DNA of 64,000 nucleotides from Prostheceraeus crozeri (taxonomy: Eukaryota > Platyhelminthes > Polycladida > Euryleptidae), in contig CAJQUW010006363.1 of assembly GCA_907163375.1 (NCBI GenBank), positions 1,009,501 to 1,073,500 of the forward strand, read 5' to 3'. A program made the translations under genes and the position numbers. The notes under the pieces were generated by a model. It did not search any database. It had not been told where the DNA came from and saw only the letters and a list, made by a program, of their open reading frames with translations. Each line of letters opens with the position of its first letter. Within the stretch, counting starts at the first letter, position 1. Positions 59,601-61,724 of this stretch are shown in pieces.

Positions 59601-61724
59601 ATGTTTTTCAATGCAGTTTAGCCTCGTTATTTCGCTACATTCAATTGGGGTCCTGCAATCCTTTGTAAGATGATGGAAAAAGTTTTAATTCGAAGAAATT
59701 AACCCGACAATTCTTGTGTACTGTAATTTCAAGCTGTAAGCTCGATGGTAACCCTTGATTATGGATTGCATAAGACAATCCTTAATCTTGTCAGCAAATG
59801 CAAGTCAGTCTTACGCAGTCTACATCAATAAAGACAAAGTACCAAAACAGGTAGAGGATGATTATTGTTACACTGTACGTGCATGTCTAAGACCCATTGA
59901 TAACGAGGTTAGACTGCTTCCTTCGTTTGTCCTCATGTACATTTTCATCAAAGATACAATAGAAATTGAAATTGTTAATGCTTTGTTTTTGTGTTCCTCA
60001 GAATGAGACTTCACGCGAGTGCGCATGGGAGACACATAAGATACGTCAACAGGTTAATGATTTCGAAAGCTCATATTCGGATCATTACAAATATTCACGC
60101 GCTGTGAAAAGAAAACTGCGCGTTTCAGGAATCTGTCTATCATATTGCAGAAAATCATTATGTTTAGGATCATGGTTCCATAGATTTTGGATGTAATCAG
60201 ATTTGAACCTACGCGTCCATCATTCCACTTACCTGTATGAATGCGAGGTAATATCACAATTCTCGTTTGAGAACTAATCACAAGCGTCTTCATCATTTCA
60301 GCAGTTTGTATATTGTAATATTGGCGTTGATGCGATACCCCTAATGTTAATAAAGTTTAAATTGCGTTCATTATATTGCGATTAAAAGCCTTATTGATTA
60401 AGCTTGATTAACTTTCGCACCGCCTCATCGTCACTGTAAACAAAACACGGTCATACTTCTCATATTTATCTGTTGGTATCATAACTCGAACTCATTCTCA
60501 ATCACATATTCGCGTGAGCTTCCCGAGTTTGTCAACTTAAATGTCCGCCGAAAGTTCATTTCGGTTCAGCGTCTCCCCTACGAAGAATGGACAATGGACG
60601 TAAAACGAAAAAGTAAAGTAAGTAGGTAAGTCTACTAAGACAGGTACTTGTTGTTGAATTTTCTCAATTGCCAAATTCTTGCATGAGCATTGCATGCTTT
60701 TCCTAAAGTAAAAATTCAATTCCTATTAAATAAAAGGCGGTGGGATTTGTTTTCAAAATTCATTTTAACCTATTTCCATCAATAGTGCGTTTGGTCGACG
60801 CACCTGATGTTATCTCGATTCTTGATTTTTAGCAACTTTTCATGTTTATGATATTTGCTTAAGATATCAAGAGCCACCATTTTTATCACTAGGCAATATT
60901 GAGCATTTAGTCTGAGCTTAATTTCGATAGCGCGCTGCAACAACAGAGTGCATTTTGAGATCATTATTTTCATGTAATCCATAAGTACTTATCTTGCTGA
61001 AACTTAATGTAAAGATAGGCCAAACAGCTAGAATGATGTTCACATTATGAAATGTATGTCTATTCTGTAATGCAGCCATATCAAAAGCGAGTTAGTAGAA
61101 CATTGATACAGAATTATTGATTTATAACAGTCTGTTGTAAGTTCTGTCAGTAGAATATCGTGTTTTGCATCATGAAATTAATATATTTGTATTTTAGTGA
61201 TGGATTTTTGTGGCCGGTTTATAATTTTTGAAGAGTACACCGTGGTGCCATTATTCAAAGTGTTTTTCTAAAAAAAATTATCGTCTGTATGGTTAAAAAT
61301 TAAAAGTTGATTTTTTTCTAGATTATGTGATATCTTTGACCGAGAGAAATAATTCATTCAATCGTACCTTATGTCATCATTTTTGCTCCTAGCCCCTACA
61401 TCTACTACAACTCAGCCTACTCCGTCGGTTGCATCTCCCGCTCCTGCTGTGCCGCCTGCTCCCTCAGGAACTGCCAGCACCCCCTCCTTTGCGACACCTG
61501 GTCCAGAGCGTGTAGTGGCGTTATATGCGTACCGAGCACAAAATGCTGACGAGCTGAATTTTCCCAAAGGCGCTATCATCATTGTGTTAGGCCGAAACGA
61601 GCAGGAATGGTGGCCAGGACGATTGGAGAAGACGGGAGTTGAGGGCGTGTTTCCAGTCAATTACGTAGAACCCTTGCCTGCAAGTGAAACTCCAGCGGTC
61701 AAATCAGAAACCAAGCGTGAGTAG
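8508..61724 (+). CDS. ITSN: Intersectin (Dap160/ITSN family) endocytic scaffold, whole gene span
   Basis: This spliced gene has the domain order EH1-EH2-coiled coil-linker-SH3 A to E that defines intersectins. These scaffolds act at clathrin-coated pits, binding NPF proteins through the EH domains, and dynamin, synaptojanin and N-WASP-type partners through the SH3 domains. Eighteen exons with matching phases total 4386 nt from the ATG at 8513 to the stop at 61722. This gives 1461 residues, longer than fly Dap160 (~1100) and short human ITSN1 (~1220), mainly because of a DPF-rich linker. Approximate residues: EH1 1-95, EH2 170-265, coiled coil 315-640, DPF linker 650-902, SH3-A 910-980, SH3-B 1040-1098, SH3-C 1146-1204, SH3-D 1260-1325, SH3-E 1390-1447. 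Three extra in-phase microexons lie inside SH3-A. An upstream coding exon and downstream DH-PH-C2 exons cannot be excluded. Confidence 0.93.
9545..9612 (-). repeat. tRNA-like SINE fragment
   Basis: Read on the minus strand it has TGATGGAGTGTTCATTAGTG followed after about 15 nt by CCTGGGTTCGAATCCCTG. The latter is a good internal B box (GGTTCGAATCC) and the former an A-box-like stretch. It lacks a proper acceptor stem, so it looks like a tRNA-derived SINE head or a dead tRNA, not a functional gene. Confidence 0.4.
10205..10290. mobile_element. hAT-like terminal fragment with palindromic ATCGGCCGAT motifs
   Basis: Two AATCGGCCGAT palindromes lie within 60 bp, and the block ends CAGTCGGTGCACCCCTA. 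Read on the other strand this begins TAGGGGTGCACCGACTG, the style of many hAT termini. No second end was found, so only one end of an old element appears to remain. Confidence 0.45.
11017..11080 (+). CDS. ITSN: intersectin exon, middle of EH1
   Basis: A TTTTCAG acceptor is followed by the reading [20 protein letters not shown] ending in IW, the EH1 segment leading to the conserved Trp that lines the NPF-peptide pocket. Entry is phase 1 (G|GA) and exit is phase 2 (TG|G) with donor GTAAGC. It matches vertebrate [20 protein letters not shown] closely. Confidence 0.93.
11081..12685. other. intron within EH1
   Basis: A 1.6-kb intron. The only structured feature seen is the long foldback at 11938-12126. 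Confidence 0.6.
11938..12126. repeat. foldback element (long hairpin)
   Basis: The arms are near-perfect reverse complements: CCACACTGAATAAGATG at 11938 pairs with CATCTTATTCAGTGTGG ending at 12126. The inner arm GTCACGACGTCTCGGGTGAT pairs with ATCACCCGAGACGTCGTGAC, and the arms continue to a loop of about 14 nt near 12025-12038. The right arm contains TTGATAATGG followed by CACCCGAGACGTCG. This layout is similar to the arms of the foldback at 38451-38574. Confidence 0.85.
12686..12930 (+). CDS. ITSN: intersectin exon, end of EH1 and Pro/Ser linker
   Basis: A TTTTCTAG acceptor completes the Trp codon, then the exon reads [20 protein letters not shown]. The loop [12 protein letters not shown] has the canonical EF-hand calcium ligands (D1, N3, D5, D9, E12). 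It continues [17 protein letters not shown], the end of EH1, and then a Ser/Pro/Ala-rich linker. The donor is A|GTAAGA, phase 1. Confidence 0.95.
15418..16065 (+). pseudogene. LINE reverse transcriptase C-terminal remnant (Jockey/CR1-like)
   Basis: Pieces in different frames match the C-terminus of non-LTR reverse transcriptases. [20 protein letters not shown] (thumb start) is followed by RPLMEYCCH. Next come [20 protein letters not shown] (the family's 'SLAHRRDVASLCLFYRYYHG'), [13 protein letters not shown] ('FLPRTAKLWNELP'), and [20 protein letters not shown] just before the stop. Several frameshifts and stops separate these blocks, so this is an old 5'-truncated copy. Confidence 0.7.
16297..16383 (+). 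other. unassigned ATG-led 29-codon segment ending at a splice donor
   Basis: The segment reads [20 protein letters not shown] then QSGWSRIID and meets GTATGT exactly at 16384, as a phase-0 first coding exon would. Its acidic, non-random composition differs from the surrounding AT-rich intron. The next intersectin exon needs phase 1, so it does not belong to the intersectin model. It could be the N-terminus of a transposase or a first exon of something unseen. I do not recognise it. Confidence 0.25.
16702..17014 (+). CDS. ITSN: intersectin exon, linker and first half of EH2
   Basis: After a CATTTTTTAG acceptor the exon starts with an Ala/Pro/Met-rich linker and then EH2: [20 protein letters not shown] ... 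[20 protein letters not shown] ending in IW. The final Trp is split TG|G in phase 2, exactly as in EH1, so the same intron position is kept in both EH domains. The donor is GTGAGT. Confidence 0.95.
18497..20060. mobile_element. inner hAT-type transposon with 8-bp TSD
   Basis: The left end CGGAGTTGGAAAAG and the reverse-complemented right end CAGAGCTGGAAAAATTCC are imperfect inverted repeats. They are flanked by identical ATTGCATC octamers (18489-18496 and 20061-20068). Repeats of GGAATTGGAATTGG sit just inside both ends. No transposase frame is recognisable in its 1.56 kb. A (CT)n microsatellite lies at about 19640-19660. It is nested inside the hAT at 17842-20633 and therefore younger. Confidence 0.8.
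20155..20325 (+). repeat. tRNA-derived SINE copy
   Basis: The copy starts TGGTACAGGGGTTAAGTGCT and continues with ATCTTTCGGTCC, GACCCGAAAGTGTCATTGG, AAGTCGGGAGGAAGGGCATCC and AGTCTGACTATGTCAGCACT. A minus-strand copy with the same order of blocks lies at 42225-42387. The head resembles a tRNA A-box arm and the body has the GGAAGGGCATCCGG block seen in several tRNA-SINE and RTE families. It sits inside the outer hAT at 17842-20633. Confidence 0.7.
22202..22416 (+). CDS. ITSN: intersectin exon, second half of EH2
   Basis: It reads [20 protein letters not shown] then [17 protein letters not shown]. The loop [12 protein letters not shown] is a calcium-type EF-hand loop, and PLPAQLP closes the EH fold as in other intersectins. 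A Gly/Ser/Thr-rich linker ([19 protein letters not shown]) follows. I set the donor at 22417 (GTCAGT) because it gives phase 1, which the next exon's CT|GCT start needs (Val-Ala-Ala-Pro-Lys). Confidence 0.93.
23823..23895 (+). tRNA. tRNA-Val (anticodon AAC)
   Basis: A complete cloverleaf is present. The acceptor GATCGCG pairs with CGCGATC, discriminator A. The D arm is TGGTGTAGCGGTTATCAC, which also serves as the A box. The anticodon stem TCTGC/GCAGA encloses the loop CTAACAC with AAC at 23856-23858. The T arm CCCAG-TTCGATC-CTGGG carries the B box. A T6 run directly downstream (23898-23903 region) fits RNA polymerase III termination. The body closely matches eukaryotic tRNA-Val(AAC). It lies inside an intersectin intron on the same strand. 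Confidence 0.95.
25511..27185 (-). mobile_element. 1.7-kb composite insertion with 28-bp target duplication
   Basis: The 28-bp sequence starting AATGAAAGGATGCCAGATGT occurs at 25483-25510 and again at 27186-27213, exactly flanking this block. It is piggyBac coding sequence (SNIWHPF on the minus strand), so it is a target-site duplication. The insert contains an unclassified repeat also found at 35879-36588 and a LINE reverse-transcriptase fragment. It ends in an A-run at 27179-27187 on the plus strand. A duplicate of about 90-100 bp (25532-25630 and 26194-26283) brackets the LINE fragment, which suggests a second nested insertion. Confidence 0.75.
25517..26464 (-). CDS. 315-codon ORF joining an unclassified repeat to a LINE RT fragment
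   Basis: This minus-strand frame is uninterrupted. Residues 1-96 come from the unclassified repeat shared with 35.9-36.6 kb. The next part is a zinc-finger-like block ([20 protein letters not shown], then WCHKKC and RCPKC) followed by [20 protein letters not shown] and [20 protein letters not shown]. These are the gag-knuckle-like finger and thumb region typical of invertebrate RTE/CR1-like LINE reverse transcriptases. The tail repeats the first repeat's [15 protein letters not shown]. The catalytic YADD part is absent, so it is a chimeric fragment and unlikely to be a working gene. Confidence 0.6.
   Translation of the reverse strand: MVIHLRILEEHNNMLVWSMSIDSHLSDRKCRQLWIPKSNALLPRVIPGVQCASDQTILGEKISQDLKWTTQVKFVLLHECAHCGFLGPLLVTGKSKERTKSGKWPCSCCGRGVGANSIFCVTCKLWCHKKCSRLRSFQGITGFRCPKCADVPNSPEDDSLNVNGIVLQEVHDFCYLGDVVDSEARAEGAVRTRIAASWTKWRELASLLTNKGIPLKCRAHVYEMCVRSVLIYGAETWPLSLRLVELLRSTDRRMLRYMAKVTLKDKVTSEKVARRCVYNFLKILNGLLKSNSSINVLLHKCTHYGFLDPLLIEAK
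27395..27775 (-). pseudogene. LINE RT C-terminal tail inserted in piggyBac
   Basis: The minus strand reads [20 protein letters not shown] and [15 protein letters not shown], then [12 protein letters not shown], the standard extreme C-terminus of RTE/CR1-type LINE proteins. It ends in a short tandem AAAGT/AAGT tail (27399-27420), as many RTE elements do. It interrupts the piggyBac frame between FGLIIA and ARGVMG. Short similar flanks (GCAATAATAAG and GCGATAATAC) may be the target duplication. Confidence 0.65.
28580..28767 (+). pseudogene. short LINE RT fragment
   Basis: The plus-strand frame [20 protein letters not shown] then [16 protein letters not shown] matches the post-catalytic block of RTE/CR1-like LINEs ('FKYLGSTIQSDGGADREVRRRIQAGWNNWRKVSG'). 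Only about 60 codons are left. It is opposite in strand to the LINE pieces at 25.5-27.8 kb. Confidence 0.6.
29938..32891 (+). mobile_element. nearly complete piggyBac transposon
   Basis: It is flanked by TTAA at 29934-29937 and 32892-32895, the piggyBac target duplication. Both ends start CCCTC. The motif AAGACGGACAGGGCCT followed by GAGGCCCT or GAGGCTCT is present at the left tip, again subterminally at 30132-30165, and inverted near the right tip (32840-32872). It encodes a transposase frame broken in three places. The 2954-bp length and intact ends suggest a fairly recent insertion in the intersectin intron. Confidence 0.9.
30538..32272 (+). pseudogene. piggyBac transposase, broken
   Basis: Starting at the ATG at 30538, an acidic N-terminus ([18 protein letters not shown]) is followed by the DDE_Tnp_1_7 core. 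The three catalytic Asp contexts are visible: [15 protein letters not shown] (about 31.33 kb), [12 protein letters not shown] (about 31.56 kb) and GGVDTLDQM (about 31.86 kb). The C-terminal Cys-rich finger ([27 protein letters not shown]) follows. The frame shifts near 31.21-31.25 kb, where a short duplication of GAAAGGTCTAC is seen, and again near 31.82 kb. A TGA at 32147 precedes the finger. About 570 residues in total, the usual family length. Confidence 0.9.
34822..35357 (+). CDS. ITSN: intersectin exon, main coiled coil
   Basis: It enters in phase 1 with [20 protein letters not shown], matching the intersectin block '[20 protein letters not shown]'. About 150 residues of Glu/Arg/Gln-rich heptad sequence follow (for example [20 protein letters not shown]). 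The KLERQ-type coiled coil mediates oligomerisation and Eps15 binding in this family. It exits in phase 0 at CTGCAG|GTAATT. No helix-breaking Pro occurs in the core. The antisense frame over this exon is a composition shadow. Confidence 0.95.
35358..37430. other. intron within coiled coil
   Basis: This intron carries the unclassified repeat copy at 35879-36588. An open frame at 35546-35956 extends into that repeat but is not recognisable. The remainder is AT-rich. Confidence 0.6.
35879..36588 (-). repeat. unclassified ~0.7-kb interspersed repeat, near-identical to 26.2-26.9 kb
   Basis: From CAGTAATCATTTCG to about TAGTCTTAAGG this block matches 26196-26881 with only a handful of differences by eye. 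Its first ~100 bp also match 25511-25630. It has a short minus-strand frame ([20 protein letters not shown] ...) shared with the other copy, without recognisable similarity. It shows the uninterrupted state of the repeat that is split by a LINE fragment in the other locus. The family is not identified. Confidence 0.8.
37431..37634 (+). CDS. ITSN: intersectin exon, coiled coil continued
   Basis: A CTTTCTGTAG acceptor is followed by [20 protein letters not shown] and continuing heptads to [11 protein letters not shown]. Both ends are phase 0, 68 codons. A donor GTAAGA follows. The exon is symmetric and could be skipped without a frameshift. Confidence 0.93.
37635..39527. other. intron within coiled coil
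   Basis: A 1.9-kb AT-rich intron whose only structured feature is the 124-bp foldback at 38451-38574. Confidence 0.6.
38451..38574. repeat. near-perfect foldback with hammerhead-like motif
   Basis: The 59-nt arms 38451-38509 and 38516-38574 are reverse complements with one visible mismatch, separated by a 6-nt loop (GTAGAA). Each arm carries the block CCTTGAGAAAGGGTCAG.ACCCGAAACGTTGG (broken here at the variable base). Its stem GGGT/ACCC followed by CGAAACG resembles the stem II and GAAA part of hammerhead ribozymes found at Penelope-like element ends. The CUGANGA half is not intact, so activity is not implied. Confidence 0.85.
39528..39787 (+). CDS. ITSN: intersectin exon, end of coiled coil
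   Basis: It reads [20 protein letters not shown] and [20 protein letters not shown], the last heptads, then a polar tail (HPKNDR). I use the acceptor ATGTCAG at 39527. A second AG at 39549 (TTGCAG) would start seven codons later in the same frame, so use of either site keeps the frame. It exits in phase 2 (AG|GTGAGT). Confidence 0.9.
39788..40851. other. intron, nothing recognised
   Basis: A 1.06-kb AT-rich intron. I see no repeat, RNA gene or coding remnant in it. Confidence 0.55.
40852..41303 (+). CDS. ITSN: intersectin exon, DPF-rich linker
   Basis: It reads [20 protein letters not shown] and then a Gly/Ser/Ala linker with eight DPF tripeptides: TDPF, SDPF twice, EDPF twice, SDPF, ADPF and DDPF. 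It also has FDSAF- and FDAVF-type motifs. DPF and FxDxF-like peptides bind the AP-2 alpha-appendage in Eps15 and epsins; that is family knowledge. Such a dense cluster between coiled coil and SH3-A is not what I know from vertebrate ITSN1 or fly Dap160, which use WxxF-type motifs here. Entry is phase 2 and exit phase 1 (GTAAGA). A 159-codon antisense frame here is a shadow. Confidence 0.93.
41304..41360. other. 57-bp intron
   Basis: A minimal intron from GTAAGA to TCTCACAG between the two linker exons. Both flanking phases (1) agree. Confidence 0.85.
41361..41402 (+). CDS. ITSN: intersectin 42-nt exon in linker
   Basis: It encodes [14 protein letters not shown] between a CTCACAG acceptor and a GTAAGG donor, phase 1 on both sides and so symmetric. 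DEFDFAW combines an Asp-Glu-Phe-type and a Trp motif like the WADF-type AP-2-binding peptides in the same linker of vertebrate intersectin. Because it is 42 nt and symmetric it could be a cassette exon. Confidence 0.85.
41885..42520. repeat. degenerate tandem-like array
   Basis: Diverged copies of a unit like ATCACCTCTGATCGGTACC ... CATTCGGTGAATCGGGAAGAT recur at about 41900, 41968, 42098 and 42450, spaced roughly 65-130 bp apart. A SINE is inserted among them. The copies are old and the unit length is not constant. Confidence 0.45.
42225..42387 (-). repeat. tRNA-derived SINE copy, minus strand
   Basis: Read on the minus strand it has GTACAGTGGTTAAGTGCTTG, ATCTTTCGGTCC, CCCGAAAGTGTCATTGGAAG, GGCAGGAAGGGCATCCGG and GTCTGACTATGTCAGCACTG. 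This is the same order as the copy at 20155-20325. The middle tRNA-like B-box region is degraded in both. Confidence 0.7.
44663..44949 (+). CDS. ITSN: intersectin exon, second DPF linker exon
   Basis: After the CTGTTTTAG acceptor (phase 1) it reads [20 protein letters not shown], then [10 protein letters not shown] and [10 protein letters not shown], giving two more DPF motifs plus SPF. It ends with [11 protein letters not shown] (a WxxF-like motif) and a charged tail (IQPKKE). It exits in phase 0 at GAG|GTCAGT. Together with the 40.9-kb exon the linker has ten DPF motifs. Confidence 0.93.
44950..46948. other. intron before SH3-A
   Basis: A 2.0-kb intron whose 3' half is occupied by a minus-strand LINE remnant (about 45.84-46.75 kb). 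The first 0.9 kb is AT-rich with nothing recognised. Confidence 0.6.
45838..46750 (-). pseudogene. LINE RT remnant, minus strand
   Basis: The frames read [20 protein letters not shown], then a decayed Cys/His finger ([20 protein letters not shown]), [20 protein letters not shown] and [13 protein letters not shown]. These are in the order found in RTE/CR1-like LINEs with a zinc finger after the catalytic core. It is the same class as the fragment at 25.6-26.2 kb but much more decayed, with many stops and shifts. Confidence 0.65.
46949..47148 (+). CDS. ITSN: intersectin exon, first two-thirds of SH3-A
   Basis: It reads [20 protein letters not shown] (ALYDY-equivalent ASYNFEA), [20 protein letters not shown] (conserved WW of the ligand groove), then RLEGPGNR. 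Entry is phase 0. Exit is phase 2 (AG|GTAAAG) just before the GxFPxxY strand of the domain. The intron position is the same as in SH3-D of this gene. The exon can join directly to 50346 or to any of three microexons. Confidence 0.93.
47233..47283 (+). CDS. ITSN: intersectin SH3-A microexon 1 (51 nt)
   Basis: Between TTTTTCAG and GTATGT, phase 2 on both sides, it encodes (R)[22 protein letters not shown] fits the class II SH3-ligand pattern PxLPxR and also PxxxPR. It inserts between GNR and RGIFPSSYV of SH3-A without a frameshift. It resembles the microexons at 48908 and 49507 in codons and donor, while the surrounding intron does not. Confidence 0.75.
48229..48310. repeat. 28-bp inverted repeat between microexons 1 and 2
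   Basis: The arm 48229-48256 (AACTTAATCACTTTAGCGAA + GGATACTG) pairs with 48283-48310 with one mismatch around a 26-nt loop. In RNA it would form a strong stem. It could be a foldback element or a splicing-related structure; no target duplication was seen. Confidence 0.8.
48908..48955 (+). CDS. ITSN: intersectin SH3-A microexon 2 (48 nt)
   Basis: Between TTTTCAG and GTATGT, phase 2 on both sides, it encodes (S)[21 protein letters not shown] is a class II SH3-ligand motif. The length is a multiple of three, so inclusion is frame-neutral. It is a clear duplicate of the neighbouring microexons. Confidence 0.78.
49507..49554 (+). CDS. ITSN: intersectin SH3-A microexon 3 (48 nt)
   Basis: Between CATTGCAG and GTATGT, phase 2 on both sides, it encodes (S)[15 protein letters not shown] plus a Pro split with the next exon. 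It is the same length and motif as microexon 2. It shares GTATGTATCAGC at its donor with microexon 1. It joins in frame to RGIFPSSYV at 50346. Confidence 0.78.
50346..50523 (+). CDS. ITSN: intersectin exon, end of SH3-A and acidic linker
   Basis: It reads (R)[19 protein letters not shown], completing SH3-A (G-x-F-P-x-x-Y-V), then a strongly acidic stretch, [22 protein letters not shown] is a YxxPhi-type motif that recurs in later linkers. Entry is phase 2 and exit phase 0 (CCG|GTAAAT). A mariner element starts 46 bp after the exon. Confidence 0.93.
50569..51916 (-). mobile_element. mariner transposon with TA target duplication
   Basis: Inverted ends: left TGAGGCGTGTTCAAATGAAA, and right (reverse complement) CGAGGCGTGTTCAAATGAAA. 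Both continue with CCCG and are flanked by TA dinucleotides (50567-50568 and 51917-51918). At 1348 bp with matching ends and one broken frame it is a young copy. The transposase reads on the minus strand, opposite to the host gene. Confidence 0.93.
50667..51766 (-). pseudogene. mariner transposase, one frameshift
   Basis: The N-terminal part [20 protein letters not shown] ... [12 protein letters not shown] is in one frame, and [16 protein letters not shown] onward in another. The shift lies near 51.58 kb, where one base appears lost. The rest is open for over 300 codons. Catalytic residues are in [22 protein letters not shown] and [13 protein letters not shown], with 34 residues between the second and third Asp, the mariner DD34D signature. 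The expected length of about 350 residues is kept. Confidence 0.93.
52684..53211 (+). CDS. ITSN: intersectin exon, SH3-B and SH3-C
   Basis: The acceptor TTTGATTACAG at 52683 gives phase 0 and reads [20 protein letters not shown]. The nearer AG at 52715 would break phase. SH3-B runs [20 protein letters not shown] to [21 protein letters not shown] linker with [12 protein letters not shown] follows. SH3-C runs [20 protein letters not shown] to [20 protein letters not shown]. Both domains keep the ALYPY-like, WW and G-x-F-P-x-x-(Y/F)-V residues. SH3-C closes with Phe in place of the usual Tyr (NFV). It exits in phase 0 at GAG|GTGAAT; the 60-bp intron that follows is very short. Confidence 0.93.
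53272..53412 (+). CDS. ITSN: intersectin exon, Ser/Pro/Gln linker
   Basis: It reads [20 protein letters not shown] then [20 protein letters not shown], a low-complexity linker between SH3-C and SH3-D. Entry and exit are phase 0, 47 codons, so it is skippable in frame. It is flanked by 60-bp and 57-bp introns with ATTTCAG acceptor and GTATGT donor. Confidence 0.88.
53470..53622 (+). CDS. ITSN: intersectin exon, first part of SH3-D
   Basis: It reads [20 protein letters not shown], then [20 protein letters not shown] and [11 protein letters not shown]. This matches vertebrate SH3-D ([20 protein letters not shown]) very closely. YGVLG repeats the motif in the exon at 50346. It exits in phase 0 at CAA|GTGAGT, the same domain position as the SH3-A split. 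Confidence 0.95.
53623..58640. other. intron splitting SH3-D
   Basis: A 5.0-kb intron. It is mostly AT-rich, except for a GC-richer block at about 57265-57960 that may be part of an old retroelement end. No microexon like those in SH3-A was found here. Confidence 0.55.
57265..57960. other. GC-richer block, possible old repeat
   Basis: The base composition is clearly richer in G and C than the flanks. It includes a palindrome-like CTCGAAGAGGGGATCCCCTT at 57352 and a run resembling the transcribed end of a long terminal repeat. No coding sequence or paired copy is in the window, so the identity is a guess. Confidence 0.25.
58641..58788 (+). CDS. ITSN: intersectin exon, end of SH3-D
   Basis: After TTCGTTTTCAG it reads [20 protein letters not shown], matching the vertebrate [20 protein letters not shown], and completes SH3-D. 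A Ser/Thr/Ala-rich linker to APFVSK follows. Entry is phase 0 and exit phase 1 (G|GTGAGT). Confidence 0.95.
58789..61392. other. intron between SH3-D and SH3-E
   Basis: A 2.6-kb AT-rich intron. Small open frames near 59.8-60.3 kb are not recognisable and lack splice context. Confidence 0.55.
61393..61724 (+). CDS. ITSN: intersectin exon, Pro/Ala linker and SH3-E, possible C-terminus
   Basis: It enters in phase 1 after TTGCTCCTAG with a Pro/Ala/Thr-rich linker, then SH3-[21 protein letters not shown] to [20 protein letters not shown] then NYVEPLP. The exon reads on to AAG CGT GAG TAG, a stop that would give the short SH3-only form. However C|GTGAGT at 61716-61717 is a full consensus donor in phase 1. 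No AATAAA or ATTAAA is seen in the next 600 bp, so splicing onward to later exons (as in the long DH-PH-C2 form of ITSN) is quite possible. Confidence 0.92.
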
